A stretch of DNA of 64,000 bases from contig JACTAT010000001.1 of assembly GCA_014526335.1 (NCBI GenBank), positions 812,511 to 876,510 on the forward strand, written 5' to 3'. The notes beneath the pieces are model-generated. The model ran no database searches. It saw only the letters and a list, made by a program, of their open reading frames with translations, and had not been told where the DNA came from. Within the stretch, counting starts at the first letter, position 1. The number at the start of each line of letters is the position of its first letter. The stretch is from Chrysaora quinquecirrha (taxonomy: Eukaryota > Cnidaria > Scyphozoa > Semaeostomeae > Pelagiidae). The position numbers and the translations under genes are program-made. Positions 20,264-32,710 of the stretch are shown one piece after another.

Positions 20264-20938
20264 GGACCTGGCCAAACGATCAAACTTTGTTTGTCATACA
20301 TTTTGAATTCGCTTATCAAGCAATGCTTGAAGTTTTGCCACCTTCCAAAACATTGCTTGGCAATCATAAATATGCAGAGGATTGGTTGCGCGAATTTATT
20401 GAAAAGACTCAAACATATTTTTTTGTCTGACTATAATTTTTGGCCTAATAAGCATTTTGTTGACGAAAAAATGTTAGCGAACATTCTTAAGCATGTTTGA
20501 AAATTTTGGCCAATATTTTCATCGATTTGAGCAAAATTGATAAATTGATGTGCTGGTACGGTTTGCTATGTCTCGTGTCTCGTCAACATGTTGGCACAAC
20601 ATTTTCAATTTCGGCCGTTATTTCGGAGACCTTGCAATGAGAAACTGGGTTAAGCTGGCGGTTTGAGTTGGACCACGAGTTTTATCTTCTTCGTCATCAA
20701 CAAAAAGATTGAGCAATAAAAAGAACATCTGGTTCCTTTTCGGGAATGTTTGCAATAGATAATTTGTACGTCAGCAACCCAAAACATCACAGATGTTGTG
20801 ATGGTATGGCAAACCGTACCAGCATGCTGGCCTATTTTCAGCCAACATGTTGGCCAACAATATTGGCACGGTTTGCACCCGCCGTAAGCAAGTTGCAAAT
20901 GTCTGGCAAACAATTTTTGATCGTTTGGACAGGGCCTA
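20264..20938 (+). mobile_element. AAACATTG-family MITE carrying a nested AACATGTTGG element
   Basis: Left GGACCTGGCCAAACGATCAA, right TTTTTGATCGTTTGGACAGG then GCCT. Inside, GCTGGTACGGTTTGC (20552-20566) and GCAAACCGTACCAGC (20809-20823) are a perfect 15-bp inverted pair bounding a second word family (AACATGTTGG). Confidence 0.7.
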
Positions 20939-21044
20939 AGAGTATTTGTAGCCTTGGTGTTAAGCCGGCTCTTCTCTGGGCGAAAACCTTCGCGCGAAGC
21001 GATTCTATAATGAATAGTAGAAGTTCCTGCCTTGCCATTCGCTA

Positions 21045-21680
21045 CGCTTAAAAGTCGAGGCAAACATCCGCCACTGTACGTTTGTAGTGTCGCAATCTTT
21101 GTCTTCGCGCGAAAAATTTCGCAATGAATCGTAGACGTTTCTACCTTGTTATTCGCTAAGTCGAAAAGTCGAAGCAAAAATGTACCCCTGTACGTTTGTA
21201 GTGATGCAATATTTCTCTTTGCGCGAAAAATTTCGCAATGGACCGTAGACGTTTCTACCTTGTTATTCGCTACGTCAAAAAGTCGAAGCAAACATGCGCC
21301 ACTGTACGTTTGAAGTGTCGCAATCTTTATCTTCGCGCGAAGAAATTTCGCAACAAATCATAGACGTTTCTCTCTTGTTATTCGCTACGTCGAAAAGTCG
21401 AAGCAAACATGCGCCACTGTACGTTTGTAGTGTCGCAATCTTTATCTTCGCGCGAAGAAATTTCGCAACGAATCATAGACGTTTTTCTCTTGTTATTCGC
21501 TACGTCGAAAAGTCGAAGCAAACATGCGCCACTGTACGTTTGTAGTGACGCAATCTTTCTCTTCGCGCGAAGAAATTTCGCAACGAATCATAGACGTTTT
21601 CTCTTGTTATTCGCTACGTCGAAAAGTCGAAGCAAACATGCGCCACTGTACGTTTGTAGTGACGCAATCTTTCTCTTCTA
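21045..21680 (+). repeat. 115-bp tandem array (about 5.5 units), copy 1
   Basis: CATGCGCCACTGTACGTTTG recurs every 115 bp (for example 21292, 21407, 21522). Each unit contains CTTCGCGCGAAGAAATTTCGC, an imperfect self-complementary core of TTCGC and GCGAA words. Reading frames across it repeat the unit and are not genes. Confidence 0.9.
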
Positions 21681-22030
21681 AGGGCCTTTGTTTAATTCAT
21701 AAAACAGCGCCCTCCTTTGCGCTTTAATGAGAATATATCTCGCCCACATCGAGATAAGAATTGTTTTCTCCGAGTTTGTATTGCGAAAGAGTTTCAAACG
21801 AGTTCTAAATTCGTATCTTATTTGCATAAGCCAACAGCTGGCTCGCTTCACACATTCATTGAAATTGCTTCTTTGGCGTGTATAGTGCATGTGTATACTG
21901 AAAGCCTTGTCCTGTATGTAAGAATGCTAAAAAAATATCAGGTAGGGATCATAATTTTCACGGACAGACACAGAGACAGAGAAGACCCCTCCCAAGAAAG
22001 AAGGAACAGGCGCTCCTACCGCCTTTTGTT

Positions 22031-22281
22031 TAGGCAGAGACCTAACGATCAAACATTGTTTGTCAAACATTTGAAGTTTGCTTGTCAAATGTTTGACTGT
22101 TAGGCCACGCAACACAGCATTGTTCGTCAAACATTTTTGCTTGATATACGTTTTCAAACTCATTGCTGAGCGAAATTTTCCTTCGAAGCAAAGTTTTGTG
22201 GCATTTCCAAACGGTGAAACATTGTTTGTACAGCAAGTCTCAAGTGTTTAAAAACAATGTTTGATCGTTTGGCCGGGCCTT
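22031..22281 (+). mobile_element. MITE, AAACATTG family
   Basis: Left CCTAACGATCAAACATTG, right CAATGTTTGATCGTTTGGCC then GGGCCTT. About 250 bp. Confidence 0.75.
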
Positions 22282-22655
22282 GCGAATTGTGATGTGAGTC
22301 GTTGTTTTTTCTCTGCGTCATGTTGTTAGTATTAGAAATATAGTCGTGCGTGGTACTGTATTTGTATGAGTGTATCCCTGGGCTGAGAGGGAATGAAACG
22401 TAGACTCATTACAGCAGCATCACTCTTTGTTCCGCTCTTGCATAGAAATGTGCTCTTTACCAACGGCTGCTCTTAGCAACAACAGCAGCCATTTACATTG
22501 CGAATGTGAACCTCATGGCCCATACATGCTCAGAGAGGGGCCTATCTAGCATTGCACAGTAAGTTTCGAGAGGACTAATGCAATAATCTGTTGTTATCGC
22601 TATTGAACTGAATTGCTTAGACGTTCATCAGTTGAGCGATTTTGTTTGATGGTTT

Positions 22656-22920
22656 TAAGGCCTGGCTTAACTAGGGGACATGTTGCGTGATTGTCGTGTG
22701 TGACATGTCCTCTCAATGTCTTCTAGTTAAGCCACCTCGAAAACGTTGGAGCGCGCGACAAAATTTGTAGCGAGAGACGCGCAAGTGTTTCTAGGAGACA
22801 TCAGAAACATTTCTTGTCTCCGTGACTCAGAGGACATGTTGTTCGCTTGTCTCTCGCATGTTTAGCCACCCTAGGAGACACGCCGAATACAATATCGCGC
22901 GCGACATGATTTGGCCACGG
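22656..22920 (+). mobile_element. GGAGACA-family repeat
   Basis: TAAGGCCTGGCTTAACTAGG opens it. GGACATG, GGAGACA, TGTCTC and GCGCGCGACA(A/T) words recur in both orientations. TAGTTAAGCCACC and GTTTAGCCACCC mirror the start. The end near 22920 (TTTGGCCACGGC) is uncertain. Confidence 0.6.
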
Positions 22921-22924
22921 CTTT

Positions 22925-24130
22925 GGTCTCAGTCTTTAGTCCATACATGGATTTATGTATTTCATACTTCATATTTTTCATATTTCAAATATTTAAGGAG
23001 GGACACCCTTTCAATCAAGATTGACTGGTTTTCGAGGGGCCCTCCATTTAATTACAAAGTATACAATTAAAAATTCAAAATTACAATACTGTAATTTAAG
23101 CAATCTAAATAAAAAAAGAAAAGGATAAACGAAAAATCGAAAAATGTATTAAGTCTAGAACTCGAGTAGCCTGGAATTCTAGAATTTTCGTTGAACTCGG
23201 TAGTCACAATCAGAATTTGAATTCTATCGGGTTTTGATAAGAAATTTATTTGGACGTGGCACAGGTGGTAGTCGCATCTTTTGCGACCTTTTATGCCCCT
23301 TCTTTTTTTCTGGAGACTTTGGTTAGATCGAAAACCCGTTCTTTTGGGCAACTCTGGGGAAATCGGAAACGTTGTAGCAAACGTTCCCTAGTCCAGAGCT
23401 GAACAATTTCGTAGACTTCGCAGGGAAATTGTTTCCAAATTTACTTCTTTGATGTCTTCCGCTTTTCAAAAAAATTTCGTTTTTTGGCGTCTGGAATCGG
23501 AAGTCTACTTTTTTCAGAACTCAGAATAGATGAATAGTCCCAAAAGAACGCGTCTCGACGTCCATCATTTCAAAATCGGCCTTAGGAGCGGAAAACGTAT
23601 GTCATATGTCAGGTAATAAGTCTATCGGAAAAGACGGCTGACGCTGTTGCTGGGCAAACTTGCCCCAGCATTCAACGCGCGAAAAAACTATCCGACAACA
23701 CCATCTTGTTCGTAACTGAGTGCTTATCGCGACGTAATCTTACTTTTGATTGCAATTTAATTAATAACAGATGAAGTGACTAATTTCTTTACTTGTATTC
23801 TCATTCACTGTCGTGTGCACATTTAGTTAGGAAATTGCGCTATCGCAGTTTTACCCGCATTTTCCAGACAAACTCGTCGAAAAAAGAAATTTAATAAATT
23901 TTGGCTGATCACTTAATGTCGAAATTGGTTAAAAATTGTTAAAATAGATTTTTCTTAATTCGTTAAAACCCTGAATGAATTATCTCGTTCTGATTTGCTT
24001 GCTTTTAAAATATTCAGCGGTGCCAGATTAGCCTTGAGCTAACTAGCTAATTGAAGAAAAAATAAATGGTGTGGTGTGACTATGATGATGATAGTCAAGT
24101 TAAAAACACTTTTCCTTTCTTTCCACAAGC
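22925..24130. other. Non-coding stretch in the duplicated unit
   Basis: About 1.2 kb with no supported gene, RNA or repeat boundary. Confidence 0.4.
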
Positions 24131-24131
24131 G

Positions 24132-24520
24132 TATACTTTTTTCCATGAGCAACTGGATATAAACTTTTTTTTAAATAAGCAACTTGGCTTTCGTCCAGCC
24201 CTCAAAGTTGCTTAAAATTTTAGACATTTCAGCCCTCAAAGTTGCTTAAACGTTGCTTAACATTTTTTGTACCTACTAACCACCCCTGACTTCGCGGGTC
24301 AAAATTGTCATCTGTTGGGCCTACAACATGACTTTTGAGAGACAGTAAGTGGAAAAACGTTAGCTAACGAGCTTCAACATGCAAAACATAAGAACGAAGA
24401 ACAATTTCCTAACACATGAAACAGAATAAGCTTGGTTGTTTGACTTCTTAGTTGCTTACAGTAGTTCAATTGAGCCGTCAAGTTGCTTAATGTCCAAAGT
24501 TGATTAACATTTTTCATATT
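24132..24520 (+). mobile_element. AAGCAAC-family MITE (long type, degenerate ends)
   Basis: From about 24155 it matches 40745-41070 closely, with GTTGCTTA repeated at least six times. Its right end differs from the full copy at 40745-41125. Confidence 0.7.
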
Positions 24521-24581
24521 CCTGGTAATACACTTTCCAATAGCATAACGTCTATATTTTATTCTCCTTGTGAAAAATACT

Positions 24582-24721
24582 TAGGCCCTGGCCAGCCGAT
24601 GAACCATTGTCTGTCCAAAATTTGAGATTTGTTTCTCAAGCAAAATGTTTGACCGTTCTTTGGCCACGTCCAAAACATTGCTCGTCCAACATTTTTTGAT
24701 TTTTTGTTTGCATCAAGCAAA
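24582..24721 (+). mobile_element. AAACATTG-family MITE, truncated by the duplication junction
   Basis: Identical to the first 140 bp of 36357-36612, then breaks after AAGCAAA into the 86-bp spacer. Confidence 0.8.
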
Positions 24722-24807
24722 TGGAATATGGGAAGGTGAAAACCTTGAAAATGGCAGCAAAGGACTTTTCCCTTTTACATTTGTCGAGATATTAAGAGAT
24801 CAATCGT
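24722..24807. other. 86-bp spacer between the duplicated copies
   Basis: Not part of either repeat copy. ACTTTTCCCTTTTACATTTG inside it resembles 11714-11733 slightly; origin unclear. Confidence 0.7.
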
Positions 24808-25071
24808 GACCATGCAAACGTAGTAAATAATTATTCCATGAAACCAATTCTCCTGCCCTTCGTGTAATTAAATTTCCAATCCATTAGCGTTAGTTGCTGA
24901 TTCGAGTTAATTTTTCTATTTCAGTTCATACAGATATTTTTATATGCTTTATTAGTTTTTGCTGTTTTCCGTAAGGCTCTAGGCCAGGGTATAATGCTAT
25001 AAGGAATAGGGCTTATAAGGGGGCTCATAGCCCCCCTCATCTTCCTCCAAATTGCGAGCTGTAGCTGCATT

Positions 25072-26232
25072 TAGGCCCTGGTGAAGCGATCAGTTTGTCA
25101 AACATCTGAAATTTGCTTGTCATACAAAGGGCGTGTTCTTCTGAATCTCAAAAACCCTCCAAATTTCAAAAGAAGAAAGCTTCGAAAACAGAATCCATGA
25201 TTTTCAAAGAACAGGAATTCTGAAAATCCGTGAGTTTTCAGAAGTTTGTACCAAACGTCAGTCAATTTTCGCGCCAAATTTTTGCTTGCCTCGCCCCCAG
25301 ATCGTGAATCTCTCGGAAACCTTCTGCTTTTGATGGCAGAAGGTTTTGGAGAGCTCCAGAGCCTGCCGTTTTAAAAAGAATGGCTTCGAAAAACATTCCG
25401 AAAAAAGAAGGCTACCGAAAAAAGAATTGGTTTAGAAAAACACGCCCAAATTGTTGACTGTTTTGCCACGTCGCCAAACATTGCATGTCAATAATGTTTT
25501 TGACGTTTTTCGAGAACATTGCGAGCAAATTCTGCTTGCCGAGGAATGTTTTGAAACATGGCCTAACAGTTAAACATTCTTTGTAAGGCTCATCTCAGGT
25601 GTTTGACTAACAATGTTTAGTTTTTTCGCGCCCTCTTATTCTAGTTTTCTTGATAAAAAATCTTTGATTTTCTGCGCGGGGATGGGAGACCAAGTTGCAC
25701 TTCGATTTTTCGCTGGTGGGTATAGATAACTTCATTCAGTTTGAGGCGTGTTTTCCTTCTAAACCTTCCAAATTTTTAAAAGAAGCAAGCCCACAAAAAC
25801 AGAATCCACGATTTAAAAAAAAAACAGGAATTTAGAAAATCCGAAACTTTTTTCAAAAGTTTTGTTCCAAACGCTAGTCAACATTCGCGCAAAATTGCTT
25901 GCTTGCCTCGTCCCCAGACCCATTCGTGGATTGTCTCTAGACTCACGACAACGAGTCTCTAGTTGACGCTCCCTTATTTCGAGCGAAGTAGTGGGACTTA
26001 TGTAGTGAGTCTAGATTGTCGCCTGGCAACTTGTAAAATTGCAGTCTCGTTCGAATTTTAATCTCCCGAAATCTACCGAAATCTCCCGAAAGACTCGGAA
26101 ACCTTCTGCTTTTGATGGCAGAAAATTTTGGAGAGCTCCAAAACCTGCCGTTTTCAGAAGAATGGCTTCGAAAACACGCATTCTGAAGAAAGAAGGCTAC
26201 CGAAAAGAGAATCGGTTTAGAAGAACACGCCC
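25072..26232 (+). mobile_element. Copy-2 MITE cluster (AAACATTG outer, two GGGCGTG elements)
   Basis: Equivalent of 13302-14465: outer 25072-25620, nested 25129-25447, second GGGCGTG element 25744-26232. Small homopolymer indels distinguish it from copy 1. Confidence 0.7.
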
Positions 26233-26831
26233 TGAGATTTGCCTACAGACTGGAGGCGTTTTATTATGCCATATCCATATTTGTCTCCCTAGCGAGCATT
26301 CCCTGTCTCCCAGGTTTAGTCATTTGTACAAGTCAACATGAAAAGACATTTTGATTTAGAGAGCAAAAAATGTCTTAAAATACATTTATTTCTTCAAGGT
26401 TTGGCCTTTAAAGTTAAGCTAAGGAAAACGAAAAATATTTTTATTTCTACGCGCTTTTTCGATAAAGCATTACTGATAATCTGATTGTAAAATTAATCGA
26501 GAAATTTTACATTTATATCTGTTTTAACCTAAGCGTAACAACATCGGATATTCGTAATATAATCTGTATCAAACACCCCCGTCTTTTCAATGAACATGCA
26601 CTGATTTCCAGTATGATGTAGCCGTTCAGCAGGGGTTGTTTGTATAGCATGATTTTCCAATTTTTTAATTTTGCACTTTATGTTAAACAACCGTCTCTGT
26701 AAACTTTTGATCAATGAAGTCTAACAAGATATAATCTTTCATAGCCACGTGTATGGTTTCTAACGCGGTTTCCATGGACCGCTTCTGGCGCAGTTTTCAG
26801 AAAGCGTACTTCTATTCATCCACAAAGCAGT

Positions 26832-26938
26832 TAAGGTCTAGCTAAACTAGGAGACGATTGATGTCCCCTCGGTGTCTCCCAGTTTAGCCACCTCGGAAAC
26901 TTTGTCTCGCGCGACAAAATTTATAGCAAGAGACACAC
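26832..26938 (+). mobile_element. GGAGACA-family repeat, copy 2
   Basis: Equivalent of 15065-15170; GTCCCCTCGG here versus GTCCCTCGG there. Confidence 0.55.
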
Positions 26939-27498
26939 AAATGTTTCTGGGAAACAACCTGCACCTTTTGCAATAAGCTTACTAAAGCTCCTTCTTGAAA
27001 TTTGACAACCTTAGTCAGTTTTCTCGGTCAAGTCCCTTTTAAATTTTCAAACTTTTCATCGAAAGGATTCAACACTGTCAACACTAGAAACATGAAAGTC
27101 TGGCTTAAAACTAGAATATTAAGGTGCTGAATTCGAATCCGAAGTCAAGCTTTTGTATGAAGAAATCTTCATAAATTTTGAAAACGAGGCTCTAAGTTGA
27201 AGAGGTGTAAAAATAAGATGTGTCCGGTTTATAAAGGTGTCCGTTAAAAAAGTTGACTATACACAAACATTTCAGGGACTTATGCTTTCACTACTACTGC
27301 TCCTGTGATGCATTCTGCGCATTTAATCACAGCGCTCTCGACTAACCACAACTCCCCCACATGTCCCTGTTTTGTGCCAGCTGGGTGGTTGTATTTGTTG
27401 TTACATAGGTTTAGTTCTTTGTTGTCCTTCTCAATTGTTGAAAGCCATGTTGTTTTTTTGGCCTCCATTTATTTTTACACTGCGGTGGGCTGCTTGTA

Positions 27499-27725
27499 AA
27501 GGCCCATTTCCACTTCGTTCGCATTCGCTGTTCGCTAACGAATTTGCAATTCGCCGCTCGCTTGCGAACAGAATACAGACTTCTTGATCAATTTTAGGCG
27601 ATAAAAGAAGTAAACTTTTTGCGAAAGCTTTAGCTTGACTTACAGCGGAAATCAAAATCGATTCGCGTTCGCCATTTTTTGATGGCCAGCGAACAGCGAA
27701 TGCAAACGAAGTTGAAATTGGCCTT
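27499..27725 (+). mobile_element. TTCGC/GCGAA MITE, copy 2
   Basis: Equivalent of 15730-15956. Confidence 0.8.
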
Positions 27726-28213
27726 AAGTCTATTTTCACCGGAGTCTCCTGGGGTAGTCTGTACCAGCGTAGGCCTCTTTTTCTGATTTTGTCGCTTCGC
27801 TTTTCTTGTTTGGTCTTATTGTACAGTTTTTTGTCAGGCCATTTTTGGCTTTCACTGAGGCGTTTCAAAGTCTGTTAAATATAGTAACTACGTAATTTGT
27901 ATCATAAAAGATTTTTGCAGCTTGTCGGCGGAAAGAAAAAGTCAATTTCAGCGCAGGTGGCTCAAGGGCTACCTGCTCTGAAACGTCACTTATTTCTCTT
28001 ATATTCAGCTGACTGAGAGAATTTGCCTAAGTGTCTCAAGGTGCAACAGTTAGCAGATCGAATTAATTCGCATCTCTCAGAGATTCATTCAAAATCACAA
28101 AAAGAGCAAAGACTGAGGACAGTTTACAGTTTGCGTCTGGCTGTACACTATAATCTCAAAGCCTAGTGTGTTTGCTGTTGATCTTGAACAAAGTTTTGTC
28201 GATAAACCTAAAC

Positions 28214-29260
28214 ATGGGCACTGGCGTTTCAAGAAGGCAAGTTTTCGATAGCAAAATACCATCAGTATTGGCTAATAATCTCTCGGGTTCGTCAATCGAG
28301 TCGCAGATAGCGGCAGAATCCAAACGAAGACAGTTTCTAATGAAAATACTCTGCCTCGGTGCGTCTAATTCAGGTAAAAGCACCGTTCTGAAGCAAATGA
28401 GACTTATTCACTTGGATGGATTCAGCAACGAGGAGAAGGCTGTTTACAGAGATGCAATGTTGCATTCATTTGTCAATTCAGTGCATGAACTATTGCAGAA
28501 ATTACCCGAAGATGAGGCATTTGGATTGAGAAAAGTCGTCGATACCCTAGTGAACTGTACTATCCAACAACTGAAGAATGACAAGGATTTTCTGGACACT
28601 ACTGTATCATATCTAAGATCAAACACTGGGAAACGGCTCCTAACAAAGCTACATAAAAGTGAGCCATGTCGGGATTTTATATCGTATTTCTTAAACCGTA
28701 TCGAAAGTGTGGAGAGCTTCTCAGAACTTGACCCAACAACAGACGATATACTAAGGGTGCGTATACAAACAACCGGAGTTGTATACACACAGTTCAATTT
28801 CAAGGGCGCTCAGTTTTGTATGATCGATGTCGGAGGCCAGAAATCCGAGCGAAGGAAATGGATACATCTTTTTGACGATGTAAAAGCTATCTTCTATGTT
28901 GTTGACATCAGTGATTTTAGCACGCTCAACGAAAGCTTGGAATTATTCGGTGACATATGCCGAACAGAAAGCCTCAGGTTTGCTAGTATTATCCTGTTCT
29001 TTAACAAAGTCGATATTTTCCGTCAGAAAGATGATCTTTACAAGATCTCGCAGTGTTTTCCTGAATTCAAAGACACTGGAAGCGTAGCTGATGCTGGCCA
29101 GTTTCTGAAAAAACTTTTTGAAGATCAACACAAAGAGATATCGACACAAGTGTACTCGTTCTTCACATGTGCAACGGATACTACTAACATTGACCGCACA
29201 TTTGGTGCCTGCACTGATATTATCTTGAAAAATAGTCTGACTGCCGCAGGACTCTACTAA
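28214..29260 (+). CDS. Divergent G-protein alpha subunit, intronless, copy 2
   Basis: The same 348-residue protein as 16443-17489. The only coding difference I see is silent (GAC at 28904-28906 where copy 1 has GAT, in VVDIS). The start choice, P-loop change, shortened switch III and AAGLY terminus are as in copy 1. Flanks are duplicated too, so both copies would carry the same promoter. Either this is a very young tandem duplicate or an assembly duplication of one locus. An upstream in-frame ATG lies at 28166. Confidence 0.92.
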   Translation: MGTGVSRRQVFDSKIPSVLANNLSGSSIESQIAAESKRRQFLMKILCLGASNSGKSTVLKQMRLIHLDGFSNEEKAVYRDAMLHSFVNSVHELLQKLPEDEAFGLRKVVDTLVNCTIQQLKNDKDFLDTTVSYLRSNTGKRLLTKLHKSEPCRDFISYFLNRIESVESFSELDPTTDDILRVRIQTTGVVYTQFNFKGAQFCMIDVGGQKSERRKWIHLFDDVKAIFYVVDISDFSTLNESLELFGDICRTESLRFASIILFFNKVDIFRQKDDLYKISQCFPEFKDTGSVADAGQFLKKLFEDQHKEISTQVYSFFTCATDTTNIDRTFGACTDIILKNSLTAAGLY

Positions 29261-29380
29261 CTGATGCTCTCTTTATGGACTATCGTGAAAATTAGTTAAA
29301 AGCTCTCCTTATTGACCAATTAAGACGTTCTGTTGCCTAACATGGTACTTTCTCCCCCTTGGCTGAATACGCTTTTTCGG

Positions 29381-29496
29381 ACTTTTAATCGAGACCTCGA
29401 CCCTGGCTGTGACGCTACCGTGGCTTGGCTCGAACCCTGACCACATTGAGCTCTTGACACCACGAGTCAGCTGGGTTACACCACGACGCCACAGCA
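29381..29496 (-). mobile_element. tRNA-derived SINE S1, copy 2
   Basis: Equivalent of 17610-17725, same orientation behind the G-alpha gene. Confidence 0.7.
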
Positions 29497-30194
29497 CTTT
29501 CACCCATTTGAGATCTGCTTGTCAAACACGGTGTTTGACCGTAAGAAAAGCGGGAGTATTTCAGAGGGGGTTGGATATTTAAAGCAACTTTGAGGGTTTG
29601 CCCTGGGTCGAGTTGTTTGTTAAGTTTCAGTTTAAATCACAAAGTTATCATTTCTGGAACTTTGGTAGAACTTAGCTACTATGAATCAAGCCAATCAGGT
29701 ATTGGGAAATTGGAGGAAAATATGTTAAGTCTGAAGTCCTTCGAGAGATCTAGTAGTCTTTTTAGATCAGTCATTTTCTAGGGTTTTTTTACGGGAGATT
29801 TGTACAGCGGGATTTGGATATCGTATAATGCTAGAAAATCAGTCTTGCACTGCTCATGTGAAGGGACACTGTTGCTACTTGAATTCTAAATCATGTAAAC
29901 TGTGAAAGACAATAATATTTGCACTCTATCTTAAATTTGTAAAGTAACTTGTATATTAAACAAGGGGCTGGTTCCCAGATATTCAATCTCTGTCTATAAA
30001 TCTATAGGTTGTATCTAACACGTTGTGCTGCGTTAAATCTTTACCCCGGTTCCCCAATTTAAAAGCACGTGCGCCTGTGTTCGGATAAAAGTGCGGTGTG
30101 CTCATAATGAAAAAGGTTTTGTCGTTTTACAGAAGTCAGGAATGAGAAATTGGAATTAAGGTTTTTAACTACTATTTTCGAGACTCTTATAGCG

Positions 30195-30320
30195 TGATCG
30201 GTTCTGGCGGGACAGGTTTCTTGTCCCGGGTCCCTTCTGAGTCCCAGATTTTAGGTCCTACTTGCGTCCCACATCCCACCTGAGTCCCACGTCCCAGGTC
30301 CCTCCTGCGACCTGGATCAT
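30195..30320. repeat. GTCCC-word cluster, copy 2
   Basis: Equivalent of 18420-18545. Confidence 0.5.
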
Positions 30321-30519
30321 CAAATTCCGGTATGCTGGTTTTCAATTGATAAGCGTGCACGCCTTCAGGGTTTCGTCGCAACTGAACCCTCGTCAATTTC
30401 CCAACATTCCGTGTTGCTAATTGTCGGAGATGGAGTGCTATCTTGCATATTATCCAAGTGTTGAAGTTTTTAGTTTGCAACAGTGTTTCGCTAAGAAATT
30501 TAATAAGAACAATTCAGAG

Positions 30520-31006
30520 TAAGGCCCTGGCCAAACGATCAAACATTGTTTGTCTAACATTTGAGATTTGCTTGTCAAGCAAAATGTTTGACCGTTTGGC
30601 CACGTCCAAAACCATTGCTCGTGCAACATTTTTAGCGCGCGTCAAGCAAAAATGTTTTTAAGTTTTCCAAAAACATCACGCGACAAATTTTGTTACTTTT
30701 GCTTGTTAAGCAATGTTTTTGGACGTGGCCAAACGGTCAAACATTGTTTGTCTAACATTTGAGATTTGCTTGTCAAGCAAAATGTTTGACCGTTTGGCCA
30801 CGTCCAAAACCATTGCTCGTGCAACATTTTTTAGCGCGCGTCAAGCAAAAAATGTTTTTTAAGTTTTTCAAAAACATCACGCGACAAATTTTGTTACTTT
30901 TGCTTGTTAAGCAATGTTTTTGGACGTGGCCAAACGGTCAAACATTTGTTGTACAGAAAATTTAAAATGTTGGACCAACAATGTTTGATCTTTGGCCAGG
31001 GCCTAA
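30520..31006 (+). mobile_element. AAACATTG MITE, internally duplicated, copy 2
   Basis: Equivalent of 18745-19234. The first internal half lacks several homopolymer bases that are present in copy 1. Confidence 0.8.
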
Positions 31007-31301
31007 GTTCGGATTGTTTATCTGCAAGAAACTTACGCTTTTCTTAGCTGAACACCTGCAAGTGAGCAAAACAGGCAATTTTTATTTGTTTACGCAATTT
31101 AAGGATCCATACAGCTACTTACACACTATTCTTATATTCTACAATTTTTTTAAAATCTTCGATTCTGAGTCTAAAATTATTCTAGAATCATTCTTAAGCC
31201 ACACCATGTTTGAAGTCGCTTAATGATTGAGAAAATGTTCAGCTCTTTGCTACCGTCTTCGCAGAAATAAAAAACACGAAAAGCTGCAATGTCACAACAT
31301 A

Positions 31302-31539
31302 CATTTTTTTGAATAAGCAAATAACTAGTCAATAAGCAACTAGGGCTGAGATTTTTTTAAGCGTTTCACTTAAGATAGTTTTCTTACACAGTACATCATT
31401 GCAAACTTGTCAATTACATTGAAAAGCAAGAATAGAGCCAAAATAGAGTTTTTTAGGTTTCAATCTTTCTGTGAGGGCTGAAATACTAGATATTTTAAGC
31501 AACTTTGAGACCAAAAGTCCAGTTGTTTATAAAAAAGTG
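31302..31539 (+). mobile_element. AAGCAAC MITE (short), copy 2
   Basis: Equivalent of 19529-19766, TA-flanked. Reads ATAAGCAACTAGGG where copy 1 has ATAAGCGACTAGGG. Confidence 0.68.
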
Positions 31540-32036
31540 TAGTCTTTTGAAGTATAAATAATCAAACTCTTGATGAAATTTGAGCCTTTACCGTATCTGC
31601 TTTGGATAGCTCAATTTTGGAACTTCTCAAAATTAAGACTGACGGCCTAATTTTTTTGAAACACAATTTCAAGTCACGCGGCCGCGCACGTTTGGGAGAC
31701 GTTGCCCACCCTCCACCTTTCAAATGCGTGGTCGCGCGCTCGATAAAAAGCTAGCGGAAAAACGTGAGCCAGAATATCTTAAGCTAAGCACAGGGCTAAG
31801 AGCTAAGCATGTAGTTATGCCCAATTCAAACAGCGCTAGATCCAGTATTTCATGGTTTCAATCGATATTTCTCGACATTTCAAAGATTTGTTTGCCTATA
31901 TATAGTCTTTCCTGATCTTGTTTGCTGTGCTGTGCTAACAGATGATTATATCTGCTTGCTTTGTGAACCTGAAGGTATCGGTTCAACGATGCTCAAGTAC
32001 TCGTCTTGGTTATAAAAGCAAGCAACTAAACAAAAT

Positions 32037-32710
32037 GGACCTGGCCAAACGATCAAACTTTGTTTGTCATACATTTTGAATTCGCTTATCAAGCAATGCT
32101 TGAAGTTTTTGCCACCTTCCAAAACATTGCTTGGCAATCATAAATATGCAGAGGATTGGTTGCGCGAATTTATTGAAAAGACTCAAACATATTTTTTTGT
32201 CTGACTATAATTTTTGGCCTAATAAGCATTTTGTTGACGAAAAAATGTTAGCGAACATTCTTAAGCATGTTTGAAAATTTTGGCCAATATTTTCATCGAT
32301 TTGAGCAAAATTGATAAATTGATGTGCTGGTACGGTTTGCTATGTCTCGTGTCTCGTCAACATGTTGGCACAACATTTTCAATTTCGGCCGTTATTTCGG
32401 AGACCTTGCAATGAGAAACTGGGTTAAGCTGGCGGTTTGAGTTGGACCACGAGTTTTATCTTCTTCGTCATCAACAAAAGATTGAGCAATAAAAGAACAT
32501 CTGGTTCCTTTTCGGGAATGTTTGCAATAGATAATTTGTACGTCAGCAACCCAAAACATCACAGATGTTGTGATGGTATGGCAAACCGTACCAGCATGCT
32601 GGCCTATTTTCAGCCAACATGTTGGCCAACAATATTGGCACGGTTTGCACCCGCCGTAAGCAAGTTGCAAATGTCTGGCAAACAATTTTTGATCGTTTGG
32701 ACAGGGCCTA
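32037..32710 (+). mobile_element. AAACATTG MITE with nested AACATGTTGG element, copy 2
   Basis: Equivalent of 20264-20938. The inner inverted pair lies at 32326-32340 and 32581-32595. Confidence 0.7.

Larger units (their letters stand above)
13038..24721 (+). repeat. Tandem segmental duplication, left copy (~11.7 kb)
   Basis: Matches 24808-36497 almost base for base over 11,684 bp, with mostly one- to few-base indels in homopolymer runs and rare substitutions. It holds one G-alpha gene, several MITEs and a 115-bp array. The left copy stops inside an AAACATTG-family MITE. Confidence 0.97.

Noticed and set aside
20650..21291. 213-codon minus-strand frame as a gene
   Set aside because: It crosses an AAACATTG MITE and the 115-bp array; its repetitive peptide (VANNKVETST...) follows the DNA repeat.
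27431..27868. 145-codon minus-strand frame as a gene
   Set aside because: It runs through the TTCGC MITE. In the near-identical copy 1 the frame is cut to 109 codons by one-base indels.
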